Assembly: GCA_035620895.1 (NCBI GenBank)
Contig: DASPFY010000045.1
Coordinates: 1-64,000 of the forward strand
Source of the DNA: TA-21 sp035620895
GTDB taxonomy: Archaea > Thermoproteota > Nitrososphaeria > Nitrososphaerales > Nitrososphaeraceae
Length of the DNA stretch: 64,000 nt
Direction of reading: 5' to 3'
Positions 34,942-44,672 of the stretch are shown one piece after another; positions within the stretch are counted from its first letter, which is position 1; the number at the start of each line of letters is the position of its first letter. The notes under the pieces were generated by a model. It saw only the letters and a program-made list of their open reading frames with translations, was not told where the DNA came from and did no database searches. Both the position numbers and the translations under genes were made by a program.

Positions 34942-36162
34942 TTGACACTTAGAGATGACGCGATTAACATTCATAGAATGTTGAAGGGAAAAATCGAAAT
35001 ACGAAGTAGGGTTTCATTAGACAATGCATCCGAAGAAAGGGGGACATTAGGACTAATTTATACTCCTGGAGTAGCATATGTTGCCCTAGAGATAAGTAAT
35101 CACAAAAAATTAGCATATGATTACACGTCAAAATGGAATAATGTAGCAATAATATGTGATGGAACGAGAGTTCTAGGATTGGGCAATATTGGTCCAGAAG
35201 GTGCTCTGCCCATAATGGAGGGAAAGTCTGTCTTATTCAAAGCGCTAGGAGACATTAACGCAATTCCATTATGCATTAACACTCAAGACAAGGAAGAAAT
35301 AATCAGATTTGTTAAACAAATACAACCTAATTTTGGCGCTATAAATATAGAGGATATCGAATCACCGAAAGTGCTAGAAATTGTTGAAAGACTGAGTAAG
35401 GAAGTATCAATACCTGTTTTTCATGATGATCAACATGGTACTGCAATAATTACTCTTGCAGCATTGATAAATTCTCTGAAGTTAGTAAAAAAAGAACTTA
35501 GTAAGGTACGTGTTGTAATATCAGGTTCTGGCTCAGCTGGATATGGAATATTCAAGATTTTACAAACGGCAGGATGTAAAGACATTATTGTTACTGATAC
35601 TAAAGGTGCAATATTTGATGGAAGAGTGGATATTAATTATCAGAATCCATATAAAAAAGACATAGCCAATAACACAAATATTGGAAAATTAAATGGGACT
35701 TTACCGGAAGTAATCAGTAAGTCAGATGTATTTATCGGGGTGTCTGGAAAAGCTGGTATTCTAAATAATCAAATGATAGAATCCATGAATAAAGATGCGA
35801 TAGTATTTGCATTAAGTAATCCGGATCCTGAAATAATCCCTAGTTTTGCTCTAAAGTATGGTGCAAAAATTGTTGCAACAGGTAGATCGGATTTTCCTAA
35901 TCAAATTAACAATGCAGTAGTATTTCCGTCAGTATTTAGAGCCTTGTTGGATCTTCGAGCAAATAATCTAAGTGAGTTTATGCTTGTATCTGTTGCGCAT
36001 GCTATTGCGAGTATAGTCGGAGACATTCACCTTCGAAATGATTACATAATTCCAAAAGTTGATGACCCCAGAATACTTCCCATCGTCACAAAAACCATAA
36101 AGAAAGTCCTTGGTAGACATATTAAGAACAAAGTTGATTCTAAAACCAATACAAAAAATTAG
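34942..36162 (+). CDS. NAD(P)-dependent malic enzyme
   Basis: 406 residues from TTG 34942, typical of short archaeal/bacterial malic enzymes. Motifs: LIYTPGVAYVALEI with the catalytic Tyr, INIEDIESPKVLEIVERL for metal binding, HDDQHGTAI, and the Rossmann loop ISGSGSAGYGIFK. It decarboxylates malate to pyruvate, giving NAD(P)H for biosynthesis. No phosphotransacetylase domain is fused. Confidence 0.93.
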   Translation: MTLRDDAINIHRMLKGKIEIRSRVSLDNASEERGTLGLIYTPGVAYVALEISNHKKLAYDYTSKWNNVAIICDGTRVLGLGNIGPEGALPIMEGKSVLFKALGDINAIPLCINTQDKEEIIRFVKQIQPNFGAINIEDIESPKVLEIVERLSKEVSIPVFHDDQHGTAIITLAALINSLKLVKKELSKVRVVISGSGSAGYGIFKILQTAGCKDIIVTDTKGAIFDGRVDINYQNPYKKDIANNTNIGKLNGTLPEVISKSDVFIGVSGKAGILNNQMIESMNKDAIVFALSNPDPEIIPSFALKYGAKIVATGRSDFPNQINNAVVFPSVFRALLDLRANNLSEFMLVSVAHAIASIVGDIHLRNDYIIPKVDDPRILPIVTKTIKKVLGRHIKNKVDSKTNTKN

Positions 36163-36266
36163 TCTCTATAGCAGCATTTCCATTCGGTAGCCCAATTCTA
36201 GCACAGATTTGTAGAATTACGAGTATGATTCACTAATAAAAGATGCGTCTTATTAATAACATAATA

Positions 36267-36998
36267 TTACTTATTTGAACTATCATCCAGCTTCTGTATC
36301 AGCATATCTGTATCATTCCAATTATTTAATTCAGTGTTATTCCAGTCTTCAAAATGAATTACTTTAGAGAGTATCGTTCTTTTCAACCAACCAGCCCTTT
36401 CCAAATCTGGTCTAACTTCAAATTTATTTACATATCCCAAGCAAAGATATGCAATCGGTTTAACATGATTGGGTATTGCTAAAATCTTGCGTAAATCTTC
36501 AATTGAGAGTATACTCACCCACCCCACTCCAATTCCTTCGGCCCTTGCTGCTAACCACAAGTTCTGTATGGCACAACAAACACTATATTCACCGGTTTCT
36601 GGTATTGATGTTCTTCCTAAAATAAATGGCCCAAACCTTTCAGGATCATATGTGACACAAATATTAATATCAGATTCTAGAATTCCCTCTAATTTTAGCC
36701 TGACATATTTATCTTGTCTATTAGAATCGTTATCAAGTAATGAAATAGATTTTTCTCGTTCCTGTGTAAAGGAATCTTTAACTTTTAATTTTGTGGTCTT
36801 ATTCTTTATTAATATAAAATCCCAGGGTTGTGAAAATCCCACAGATGGGGCGTGATGAGCTGCATTCAAAACTTTAACAAGAATATCATCTGGAATCTGT
36901 TTATCAATGAAATGAGATCTGACATCTCTTCTAGAAAAGACGGCCTTGTATAGACCCTCTTTTTCAGTCATTGTAAAAGAATCAAGATCGGTAGACAT
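36267..36998 (-). CDS. bluB: 5,6-dimethylbenzimidazole synthase (BluB)
   Basis: 243 residues of the BluB branch of the nitroreductase fold: FSRRDVRSHF, then AAHHAPSVGFSQPWDFILIK, a lid region with FILGRTSIPETGEYS, and NLWLAARAEGIGVGWVSIL. BluB breaks down reduced FMN with O2 to make the lower ligand of cobalamin. Ammonia-oxidising archaea make cobalamin, so this fits their metabolism. No other cobalamin genes occur in the window. Confidence 0.88.
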   Translation of the reverse strand: MSTDLDSFTMTEKEGLYKAVFSRRDVRSHFIDKQIPDDILVKVLNAAHHAPSVGFSQPWDFILIKNKTTKLKVKDSFTQEREKSISLLDNDSNRQDKYVRLKLEGILESDINICVTYDPERFGPFILGRTSIPETGEYSVCCAIQNLWLAARAEGIGVGWVSILSIEDLRKILAIPNHVKPIAYLCLGYVNKFEVRPDLERAGWLKRTILSKVIHFEDWNNTELNNWNDTDMLIQKLDDSSNK

Positions 36999-37096
36999 TT
37001 TCTGTTGTCAGATCTTGGCTACGATTGTATGTTTCGTCATAATGACAGGCATCCCATGTTGGATGTGACATGAAAATAAGTTCATGACAGTCATCA

Positions 37097-37522
37097 TTAC
37101 CTTATTAACAAAACTGCACATGGCGAGTGATGTACAATTTTGCCTGAGACGCTGCCTAGTATTAGTTCCTTAAACTTTCCCAAACCTCTACTTCCCATAA
37201 TTATAAGGTCAAATTTCTCTTTTTTGCTATAATCCAAAATTACGGAAGCAGGATTTCCCTGAAGAAGGAGAGTCTTTATAGTCAATCGTTTTTGAGTAGC
37301 AATCTCTGAACACTTTGATAGTATATCTTGATTTTCTTTTTTGTAGGCTTCTAGCAATTCACTTAACAGTTTTTCTGATTCAAAATGAGTTATTGGAACT
37401 TGTTCCATTACGTGAACTACAGAAATATTTGAACCTAATTTTTCTGAAAGAAGTAATGCTGCATCTAAAGCTCTGTAGGAATTATCTGATCCATCAACAG
37501 GCACTAGTATATCTGTAAACAA
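37097..37522 (-). CDS. Universal stress protein (UspA family)
   Basis: 141 residues. Starts FTDILVPVDGSDNSYRALDA and contains the ATP-binding motif MGSRGLGKFKELILGSVSG (G-x2-G-x9-G-S). Single UspA domain, cytoplasmic, likely an ATP-binding dimer. TTG or GTG-type starts are common; the first codon at 37522 gives a full domain. Confidence 0.92.
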   Translation of the reverse strand: MFTDILVPVDGSDNSYRALDAALLLSEKLGSNISVVHVMEQVPITHFESEKLLSELLEAYKKENQDILSKCSEIATQKRLTIKTLLLQGNPASVILDYSKKEKFDLIIMGSRGLGKFKELILGSVSGKIVHHSPCAVLLIR

Positions 37523-37685
37523 TAAAAATTATTATTTTACTTGTGTCTAATATATTTAACATCTATTGCCGATATAATTTCAGTTTTAAAATTAGACCTC
37601 CTACACCATAGGTTGGTAAATGAACCATAAGTCTGAGCAATATAAAAAAAGAAAGAAAACTTGGGCTACTTGCGGATCCTAATTA

Positions 37686-38030
37686 TCAATATGCGTAATC
37701 TGAGTCCTCAAAGCATCTAAGTACTTCATAGTCTGCTAGATTATTTGAAAGATCCTGTCTATTTTCTATGCACCCTTGTGTTTCAATATCTTCTTGTTTG
37801 AAGATTTTCGAATCCTTGAATTCTTTCCAATTCATATCATCGTCGTTATCCTTACCATTGTCAATATCTTTTACAAGTTCCTCCATAGTGTCATCATCAT
37901 CCCAGATATCGGCATATACTTGGTCACTTGTTGCTACAATTAGGGCTCCAAACATTAGGGTCAACAATGAAGACAATAAAAAGATGGTTTTCACTGGTTG
38001 TTTCTTGTTCATTGACTCTAAGGGTAACAT
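37686..38030 (-). CDS. Small secreted protein with one two-cysteine domain
   Basis: 114 residues; ATG 38012 (MNKKQPVKTIFL) is the more likely start. A signal segment (about 14-38, IFLLSSLLTLMFGALIVATS) precedes a single copy of the domain found twice in the protein at 31418-32473: VKDIDNGKDNDDD, QGCIENRQDLSNNLADYEV and LRC (Cys87 and Cys106, the same 19-residue spacing). So the family consists of exported acidic proteins with 1 or 2 domains. Confidence 0.7.
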   Translation of the reverse strand: MLPLESMNKKQPVKTIFLLSSLLTLMFGALIVATSDQVYADIWDDDDTMEELVKDIDNGKDNDDDMNWKEFKDSKIFKQEDIETQGCIENRQDLSNNLADYEVLRCFEDSDYAY

Positions 38031-38398
38031 TCATCGTAAATAAATTAATACATTATAGTAATTTCATATAATAGCTATTCTGAATATAAATATCATATAC
38101 ATGTACTGCTTTAATTGGATTTATGTAATTTAGTTGCTACTTTATTGAAAAACTCTCTGAAGTTGGTTATCTATTTCTATAGAGAATTATACTTATTGTA
38201 CAGAAAAATATAAAATAATCTAATTACTTTTATATATTTTCTAGATTTTCTAGGCCATTTGGGTCAACAAAGTTATACCATAAGTAAAACAAATTGCACA
38301 TAATGTAATAAACATGATAAAACCAGGTTTATGAAAATATTGTCTGTTCTGTTCAAGCTACATAGTTTAGCACAAGAGGGGTCTAAATTACAATCCTG
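38031..38398. other. Intergenic region, no supported gene
   Basis: AT-rich region between same-strand genes; holds the promoter of the secreted protein and the 3' end region of glyA. No gene seen. Confidence 0.5.
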
Positions 38399-39718
38399 CT
38401 ACTTAGCTCTTATTTTTATATACTCATAAGCATCAGTAGAATTTTCAAATGCGTACTGTACTTTTTGAAATTGTTTACGAAAATTAGATACCGAGCTAGC
38501 AACCATCTTAGGATCTGACTTGTCTATTACTATCTGTTTGATAAATGAAGCAATTTCCTTCATGTCAGTTTCCTTCATCCCCAACCTAGTTACTTCAGGT
38601 ACACCTATTCTAACTCCACTTGGGTGCATATAATGTTTACCAGATTTGATATCACCTGGCAGGAGCTGTCTGTTAAGAATAATGTTTGCTTTCTCCAATT
38701 CTTTTTCGATAGTCCCGCCATCTCCAAATTTGGAAACATCTACAGCCAATTGATGTGATTCAGTATACCCACGTTTTTCTCCCAAAACTGTAAAACCAAA
38801 ATCTGCAAGCGATTCGGCAAGCGTTTTTGCATTCCTTATTACTTGTTTTGCATATTCCATTCCAAATTCTAATGACTCTGCTAAGGCTATAGCTTTACCT
38901 GCTACATGGTGGAGATGATGGCTGCTTGTATTGCCTGGAAAAATCGCTTTCTTAATGTTGTCTGCATATTTTTCTAGTGAGACAATAATTCCTCCTTGTG
39001 GACCCCATAGAGTTTTGTGGGAACTCATTGTCATAGAATCTGAGCCCTCTCCAATTGGATCTTGAAATTCTCCTCCTGCTATCAATCCGGCCACATGAGC
39101 CCCATCATAATTAACATAAATACTATTATCATGCATAAAAGTTGCCAATTCTTTTACAGGATGAGGAAAAAGAAATAGACTTCCTCCAAACATTGCGATA
39201 GCAGGTTTCTTATCATTTGCAATCATTTCAGTAACCTTTTTCTTGGTAGCCTCTACATCGATAGTCATATCTTCCTTTGAGAATGGATAATGCTCTATGT
39301 TGAGTCCGTGCACAAGACCAGCAGTTCCAGAATGTTCTTTTTTACCGTGAGAAATATGTCCTCCGCTAGGAATGGATGCAGCTAGCATATAGTCTCCTGG
39401 ATTAGAAAAAGCAGAGTATATTGCAAGATTTGCAACAACACCTGAAGTGGCCCTACAATCAGCAAATTCAGACTTGAACACCCTTTTTGCCAATTCATTG
39501 CATATCAGTTCTACTTCATCAATGTAAACACATCCAGCGTAGACTCTTTCGCCAGGCCAGCCTTCTGCGTACCTATTCGCAAAGTCTGATACTATGGCCT
39601 CTCTTACAGCCGGACTAGGAATATTTTCACTTGCAATTAATGGAATAGAAGACTTGAACCACTCATGATGCTTTTCAACAAGATCAAATACTTTGTAATA
39701 TGATTCTTTAGCGTCCAT
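38399..39718 (-). CDS. glyA: Serine hydroxymethyltransferase
   Basis: 439 residues. PLP-binding MSSHKTLWGPQGG puts the Schiff-base Lys at residue 235; AEGWPGERVYAGC, PSGGHISHG and YDGAHVAGLIAGG complete the active site. It interconverts serine and glycine, passing a one-carbon unit to folate or tetrahydromethanopterin. Single gene. Confidence 0.96.
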   Translation of the reverse strand: MDAKESYYKVFDLVEKHHEWFKSSIPLIASENIPSPAVREAIVSDFANRYAEGWPGERVYAGCVYIDEVELICNELAKRVFKSEFADCRATSGVVANLAIYSAFSNPGDYMLAASIPSGGHISHGKKEHSGTAGLVHGLNIEHYPFSKEDMTIDVEATKKKVTEMIANDKKPAIAMFGGSLFLFPHPVKELATFMHDNSIYVNYDGAHVAGLIAGGEFQDPIGEGSDSMTMSSHKTLWGPQGGIIVSLEKYADNIKKAIFPGNTSSHHLHHVAGKAIALAESLEFGMEYAKQVIRNAKTLAESLADFGFTVLGEKRGYTESHQLAVDVSKFGDGGTIEKELEKANIILNRQLLPGDIKSGKHYMHPSGVRIGVPEVTRLGMKETDMKEIASFIKQIVIDKSDPKMVASSVSNFRKQFQKVQYAFENSTDAYEYIKIRAK

Positions 39719-39865
39719 TGTAATGTTTATGGTGACTTTAATATCCTAATTTAAAATATTGCTTGTTATCTTGAAAGTGATTTCGCGGGTTTTAGTTAGC
39801 TGGACTGGACAGGTTATGATGTTGACTTATTCACAACTTTTAATTTACTCTAGATTGGACTCATA

Positions 39866-40036
39866 TTGGTGGATAAAAATGATCTTAAATGTGCCCTGTG
39901 TGGTAACACGTTAACTTTTAGGTATAAATCTATGGAAGAGTGGAACATTTCAGGATATCTTTGTAGTATATGCTATGATAAAAAGTTAAGGGAATTTTAT
40001 ATTTCTCCAGATCGTAGGGATATTGTGAAAAGATAA
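39866..40036 (+). CDS. Small zinc-ribbon protein (56 residues)
   Basis: Frame TTG 39866 (or GTG 39869) to TAA 40034. The product reads VDKNDLKCALCGNTLTF, then a hydrophilic stretch and GYLCSICYDKKLREFY, forming a CxxC...CxxC zinc ribbon with a 25-residue spacer. Coding composition is good and it is divergent from glyA, so a real gene is likely. Similar tiny zinc-ribbon genes occur elsewhere in this window. Confidence 0.65.
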   Translation: MVDKNDLKCALCGNTLTFRYKSMEEWNISGYLCSICYDKKLREFYISPDRRDIVKR

Positions 40037-40131
40037 TTCTAGAAAAAAATAGATCGTAATTTTCCGGTAGATAAATATTGGACTAGCAGTCTTGCTCGGC
40101 TTTTACAAGTGAAATGAAAAGAGTAGAAAAT

Positions 40132-40575
40132 CTAACGGTAAGACTTTTGTTTTCTACGCCTTGCTCCAGATCCACCAAATTTCTTTGATTCTGTCTGTCT
40201 GGGGTCACCTGATAGTAAGTGTCTATCAAATTCTGTTATTCTTTTACGAATTTCCGTACGCACGCTTCTTGCAAATGGGTGATCTTTCGGATCTCTCCCG
40301 CCCTTTCCGATACCTGTTAACGCTCGACAAATAGCAACGGTACTTGCAAATGCTTGTCCCATGAAACCGCCTCCGTGCACCTTGACACTAATATCCACCT
40401 TATCTCTGTAGTCACCAATTAATTTAAGGGGAACAAGTACCAATTCTCTTGCTACTTCGGAATTTAATAACTCAGCTGGTATATTGTTGATTCTAACCTT
40501 TCCAGTTCCCTTTGAAATTGTGGCAACAGCTCTACTTGATTTTCTTTGGCCAGGATAAAGATCTATTTTATTCAT
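40132..40575 (-). CDS. rps9: Small ribosomal subunit protein uS9
   Basis: 147 residues. Contains GQRKSSRAVATISKGTGKVR, the GGFMGQAF loop and the basic C-terminal tail ending RRRKQKSYR that reaches toward the P-site tRNA. Overlaps uL13 by 8 bases; last gene of the eL18-uL13-uS9 cluster. Confidence 0.95.
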   Translation of the reverse strand: MNKIDLYPGQRKSSRAVATISKGTGKVRINNIPAELLNSEVARELVLVPLKLIGDYRDKVDISVKVHGGGFMGQAFASTVAICRALTGIGKGGRDPKDHPFARSVRTEIRKRITEFDRHLLSGDPRQTESKKFGGSGARRRKQKSYR

Positions 40576-41050
40576 AACTGTCCAACCCGTTCCAACCTAT
40601 CTGTTTTGCCAATTCACCAAGTGTAATAAAATATGATGAGGGTTTTCTAATTTTGGAATCTTCAAATGTTTCAAGCTTTGTATTCTTGAGTTCAGGTGGT
40701 ATTGCGATATAAATTCTCAATCTCTTTAATGCTGTTATCCCACTAGATTTCCTTTTTGGTAACATACCTCTAACCATCTTTGTAAGGATTTTATCAGGTT
40801 TTCTTGGATGAAATGGACCATGTATGGGATTTGTAGCAGATGAAATTTCTAAATATTCTTTGTATATTTCAATAGTCTTGTACCTATTTCCTGAAATCAT
40901 GCTTTTTTCTGCATTTACTACTCTGACATGATGTCCTTTGAGTAAAAGTTTTGAAATGTGTGAACACATTCTCCCGGCGATACAATCCTTTGCATCAATA
41001 GTCATAATCTGATTAGGTTTTTGTTTTTGCTCAACGATTTGCTTAACCAA
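40568..41050 (-). CDS. rpl13: Large ribosomal subunit protein uL13
   Basis: 160 residues with DAKDCIAGRMCSHISKLLLK and the GPFHPRKPDKILTKMVRGML motif of archaeal L13. Overlaps both neighbours by 8 bases, showing tight translational coupling. Confidence 0.95.
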   Translation of the reverse strand: MVKQIVEQKQKPNQIMTIDAKDCIAGRMCSHISKLLLKGHHVRVVNAEKSMISGNRYKTIEIYKEYLEISSATNPIHGPFHPRKPDKILTKMVRGMLPKRKSSGITALKRLRIYIAIPPELKNTKLETFEDSKIRKPSSYFITLGELAKQIGWNGLDSYE

Positions 41051-41390
41051 TTAATCTTACCCCCTTACCATCTGGATATTTCTTTATCAAGCTTTGAAGA
41101 GCGAGTATTTTTCCACCCGAGTCAAGTACTTTTCTTGTAGCTGCTTCTGAAATACCAAAACACCATATTGTTAGCTTGTGACTTATTTCGCCAGAACCCA
41201 ATATCTTACCGGGTACTATTACAACTTCTTTATCTTTAGTAACGTGGGCCAATTGACCTATGTTAACTTGCCTTCTGTTAGATCTTGACCTGGAAAGCTC
41301 TTTTATTGCAGCTTTCCATATAGGCGCTTTATTCTTCTTTAATGCATTCCTCAGAGTCCAAATCGTATTGTTCAAAGTATCAGGAAACAT
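41043..41390 (-). CDS. rpl18e: Large ribosomal subunit protein eL18
   Basis: 115 residues: NTIWTLRNALKKNKAPIWK and LSRSRSNRRQVNIGQLAHV with VPGKILGSGEISHKLTIW, all typical of L18e. First ribosomal protein of the cluster, 41 bases after rpoD. Confidence 0.94.
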   Translation of the reverse strand: MFPDTLNNTIWTLRNALKKNKAPIWKAAIKELSRSRSNRRQVNIGQLAHVTKDKEVVIVPGKILGSGEISHKLTIWCFGISEAATRKVLDSGGKILALQSLIKKYPDGKGVRLIG

Positions 41391-41431
41391 GAAATATTCT
41401 CGCTATCCTTAAACCCCAATTAAATCTATAC

Positions 41432-42091
41432 CTAAATATTCTTTGGTACTGACAGAGACTGAATAACACTATCAAATTCATTGATTTTTGATCCGAGTAT
41501 TTTGGCCGCCTCTAGCACAATCTCTTCAGGTGTCAATGAGCCATTAGATTCTATTACAAGTATAGAATCTTCCTCCTTCTTGCTATCTTTTACAACTGCT
41601 ACTGAGGTTGGCTGCCACTTTGCGTGGTTTTTCCCAGTCCCTAACCTTGCATATGCCTCGAACTTTAATTTTTGACCTGGAGCTAATGATACTATTGGTA
41701 TTTCGTTGTTTACAGGCTTTACAACCTCGTCCTCAGATACTAACTCTGCAGAAGTAATTACTTTGGTCTTATCTTGAGACTCTGTATCTAGAACTAGAAG
41801 TACTCTGCACTTTGAACAACCAAGAGTGCTTTTACAATCACAAACATCTGGCATTACAAATCTTTCAAGGTCTGTTCGTAATGGAATAAGCCCTAGTCTA
41901 TGAGCGATAGCCTCATCATGCATGACGGATGAATTTTCTAGTATTACTACATCATCAATTGCAAAAGTAGGAACTTGATTGATAGATAATCTTCTCAATG
42001 CATTGACATATTGCCTTGGAATATCATTAAATTCAATAACTATATGGTTATTATCTCTTTCAAGAATCTTAATCGTGTTCAATGCGTCCAC
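41432..42091 (-). CDS. rpoD: RNA polymerase subunit Rpo3 (D)
   Basis: 219 residues. Dimerisation domain starts at IKILERDNNHIVIEFNDIPR and RQYVNALRRLSINQVP; the inserted domain carries a metal-binding loop C-x-C-x5-C-x2-C (Cys84, Cys86, Cys92, Cys95; VCDCKSTLGCSKC), close to the zinc loop of eukaryal Rpb3. It pairs with Rpo11 to seed polymerase assembly. Here it heads the eL18 cluster; the usual upstream uS13-uS4-uS11 genes are not present, as the next gene is divergent. Confidence 0.94.
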   Translation of the reverse strand: MDALNTIKILERDNNHIVIEFNDIPRQYVNALRRLSINQVPTFAIDDVVILENSSVMHDEAIAHRLGLIPLRTDLERFVMPDVCDCKSTLGCSKCRVLLVLDTESQDKTKVITSAELVSEDEVVKPVNNEIPIVSLAPGQKLKFEAYARLGTGKNHAKWQPTSVAVVKDSKKEEDSILVIESNGSLTPEEIVLEAAKILGSKINEFDSVIQSLSVPKNI

Positions 42092-42165
42092 GAAATTTTA
42101 TTGACGTACACTTAAAAATCTACCGAAAAGCGATGTGTATCAAGTTGCTAAAATTCAAAAGATTA

Positions 42166-42672
42166 ATGCCCTCTAACACTACCATAATTGTTCAAATGAA
42201 TAGCATGATTAAGTTGGAATACTATGGACTATCTCCATATGAATTGGAAGCTATCTATAATACTTTATCCAAATTTTCTGGTGTAAGTGAAAAAAAATTA
42301 GAAGATTCCGAATTTCTAAGTCTCCTAGATATCGAGTTTCCCGTCCCTTATGATGATTATTTTTTCCAATCATTTGGTTTTGATAATTGGCAGAAGATAA
42401 AGTATATTCTTAAGGAAATGAAGCGTAGGAGAGGTAGAAAGGATTTCAAGATAATTTTATCATTTTCTGGAATATCAACAGACACAAATTCAAGGCTGCT
42501 GTTTTCCCTAACTAGTGATATTGGTCCTCAATTTGAATACGCACTTGAAAAACTAGCACATATGGTAGACTCTATTCACACGCAAGTTAAAAACTTTGAA
42601 ACAAAGAGACAAGTTATCTCATATACATATGACGCAATCACTATGAAGTGGGTATTATCTGATAAGATCTAA
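42166..42672 (+). CDS. Conserved-looking protein of unknown function (divergent from rpoD)
   Basis: About 168 residues from ATG 42166; the frame is open back to 42082, which would overlap rpoD, and a TATA-like CTTAAAAAT at 42111-42119 favours a start after about 42140. The body (MIKLEYYGLSPYELEAIYN, then ILKEMKRRRGRKDFKIILSF) is a mixed alpha/beta soluble protein. The stop overlaps the next start by one base (TAATG). No family recognised. Confidence 0.65.
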   Translation: MPSNTTIIVQMNSMIKLEYYGLSPYELEAIYNTLSKFSGVSEKKLEDSEFLSLLDIEFPVPYDDYFFQSFGFDNWQKIKYILKEMKRRRGRKDFKIILSFSGISTDTNSRLLFSLTSDIGPQFEYALEKLAHMVDSIHTQVKNFETKRQVISYTYDAITMKWVLSDKI

Positions 42673-42926
42673 TGACTGCAAAGATCAAGTCAAAATGCAT
42701 ATTATGTGTAAGAAAGGTGATTCAGGAAAAATATTGTGAATATCATTATGAAGCAGCGCGGTCCTTAGGGGATCATTATGAAGTTTGGAAAAATCGTTAT
42801 GGTGAAATTTCCTGGTATGAGTATCTTACTAGATTGCAAAAAATGAAGTATACTGGTAAATGGGTCAAAGAAGTCATTGAAATAGAGTTGGAGAATATTA
42901 AAAAAAATGATAAAAAAATGAGATAA
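42672..42926 (+). CDS. Small zinc-finger-like protein
   Basis: 84 residues: CILCVRKVIQEKYCEYHYEA supplies Cys-x2-Cys and Cys-x2-His metal ligands; then a Trp/Tyr-rich helical part (YEVWKNRYGEISWYEYL). Coupled to the preceding gene by a one-base stop/start overlap. Possibly nucleic-acid binding; unknown. Confidence 0.65.
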   Translation: MTAKIKSKCILCVRKVIQEKYCEYHYEAARSLGDHYEVWKNRYGEISWYEYLTRLQKMKYTGKWVKEVIEIELENIKKNDKKMR

Positions 42927-42939
42927 TGCTTGTTTTTGA

Positions 42940-44586
42940 TTACATTTCTCCCATGCCAGGAGGCATGCCGCCGCCGCCGCCAGGAGGCCCGCCAGATTTG
43001 CTCGAAGCTATTACGTCATCTATTCTAAGGATCATGGATGCAACTTCTGTCGCTGATTTTATAATTTGTTCCTTGACACTAAGGGGTTCTACAATATCTA
43101 GTTTGGACATATCTACAATCTTTGCACTTCTTGCATCAATACCACTCCATTTGGATCCTTTTGCTTGTTTGGAACGTAGTTCTGTAAGTGTATCAATCGG
43201 ATCCATTCCTGCATTCTCTGCTAAAGCAAGTGGAATAACTTCGAGTGCTTCTGCAAACTTGTCAGCTGCTAATTGTTCTCTTCCGGACAATGTGGAAGAC
43301 CACTCTCTTAGTTTTCCTGCAACAAAAGATTCTGGTGATCCACCGCCTGCAACTATCAAAGGCTTTTCCATGACATCTTTAGTTACCATTAGGGCGTCGT
43401 GTATTGAGCGTTCTGCCTCATCAACGACCCTCTGTGAACCTCCTCTAACAAGAATAGTAACAGCCTTTGGATGCTTGCATCCCTCAATGAAAACCCATTT
43501 GTCGGTTTCAACCTTTCTTTCTTCTACGAGATCTGCTAAACCCAGGTCTTTGGAGCCCAAGTCCTCAAGATTATTAACAGTTCGAGCACCTGTTGCTCTA
43601 GACAATTTGGTCATATCACTTTCTTTGACTCTTCGAACGGCCAAAATGTTGGATTTGGCCAGGTAATGTTGAGCAACGTCATCAATACCCTTTTGACAAA
43701 TAGCTACATTTGCACCTGACGAAATAATTCTGTCCACCATGCTTTTTAGCATCTTGTTCTCTTCTTCGAGGAACATTTTCATCTGATCTGGTGAATTAAT
43801 GTTGATTTTGGCATCAAATTCAGTTTTCTCGATTTCTAAAGCAGAATTGATAAGAGCAATTTTTGCCTTTTCAACTCTTTTTGGCATTCCGCCGTGAACA
43901 ACTTCCTTATCGAGTACGATTCCTTTAATTAGTTTGGTATCTCGCAATGAGCCTCCTGCCTTCTTTTCAACTTTGACATCATCAATGTCTACATTATGAC
44001 CAGAGTTACTTGCCTCTGAAACCTGCAAAGCTGCATTAACAACCACTTCAGACAACTGGTCAGACTCCTTGGACACAAGTTTAGTCTGCATTGATGTTTT
44101 TGCTACCCTGATTAACTCAGATTTGTTTCCTCCGTCTATTTTTTGTGCTAACTGATTAAATATTGCAATGCTCTTTAATGCACTCTTTCTATATCCATCA
44201 ACAATGATAGTAGGATGAACGTCTTTTGTGATTAATTCCTCCGCTTTCTCGATCAATGCGCCTGCTAAAACTACTACAGATGAAGTTCCGTCACCTACCT
44301 CATTATCAGTAGCCTTGCTTATTTCAACCATCATCTTTGCTGCCGGATGCTGAACGTCTATTTCTTTTAATATAGTTGCTCCATCATTAGTTATTGTTAC
44401 ATCCCCTAACCCATCCACTAACATCTTATCCATCCCTCGTGGACCTAGGGAGCTCCTTACAACTTCCGAAATCAATTTCGCAGCGGCGATATTATTTTTT
44501 TGTGCATCGCGTCCTTTCGTCTGACTTGCTCCTTCCTTCAATATCAAAACAGGCATACCGCCTGCTGAACCTTGTTGAACTGACAT
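42940..44586 (-). CDS. Thermosome (group II chaperonin) subunit
   Basis: 548 residues. SLGPRGMDKMLVDGLGDV, ATP-site VGDGTSSVVVLAGAL, and the Gly/Met-rich C-terminus (GGGGGMPPGMGEM) typical of thermosome tails. It folds proteins in a double ring with a built-in lid, using ATP. A TATA-like element TTTTAAATTT lies about 50 bases upstream. Only one subunit gene is in the window. Confidence 0.97.
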   Translation of the reverse strand: MSVQQGSAGGMPVLILKEGASQTKGRDAQKNNIAAAKLISEVVRSSLGPRGMDKMLVDGLGDVTITNDGATILKEIDVQHPAAKMMVEISKATDNEVGDGTSSVVVLAGALIEKAEELITKDVHPTIIVDGYRKSALKSIAIFNQLAQKIDGGNKSELIRVAKTSMQTKLVSKESDQLSEVVVNAALQVSEASNSGHNVDIDDVKVEKKAGGSLRDTKLIKGIVLDKEVVHGGMPKRVEKAKIALINSALEIEKTEFDAKININSPDQMKMFLEEENKMLKSMVDRIISSGANVAICQKGIDDVAQHYLAKSNILAVRRVKESDMTKLSRATGARTVNNLEDLGSKDLGLADLVEERKVETDKWVFIEGCKHPKAVTILVRGGSQRVVDEAERSIHDALMVTKDVMEKPLIVAGGGSPESFVAGKLREWSSTLSGREQLAADKFAEALEVIPLALAENAGMDPIDTLTELRSKQAKGSKWSGIDARSAKIVDMSKLDIVEPLSVKEQIIKSATEVASMILRIDDVIASSKSGGPPGGGGGMPPGMGEM

Positions 44587-44672
44587 TTATTAGATCATAT
44601 CTCCTAAAACTTAATGTAAAATCCAATTTTGGGATATTTTAAATTTGCTACAAATAGAAATAATATTGAAAT

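Noticed and set aside
42926..43666. Long plus-strand ORF (246 aa)
   Set aside because: Fully antisense to the thermosome gene; Ser/Leu/Thr-rich shadow with Pro/Gly start mirrored from the chaperonin tail.
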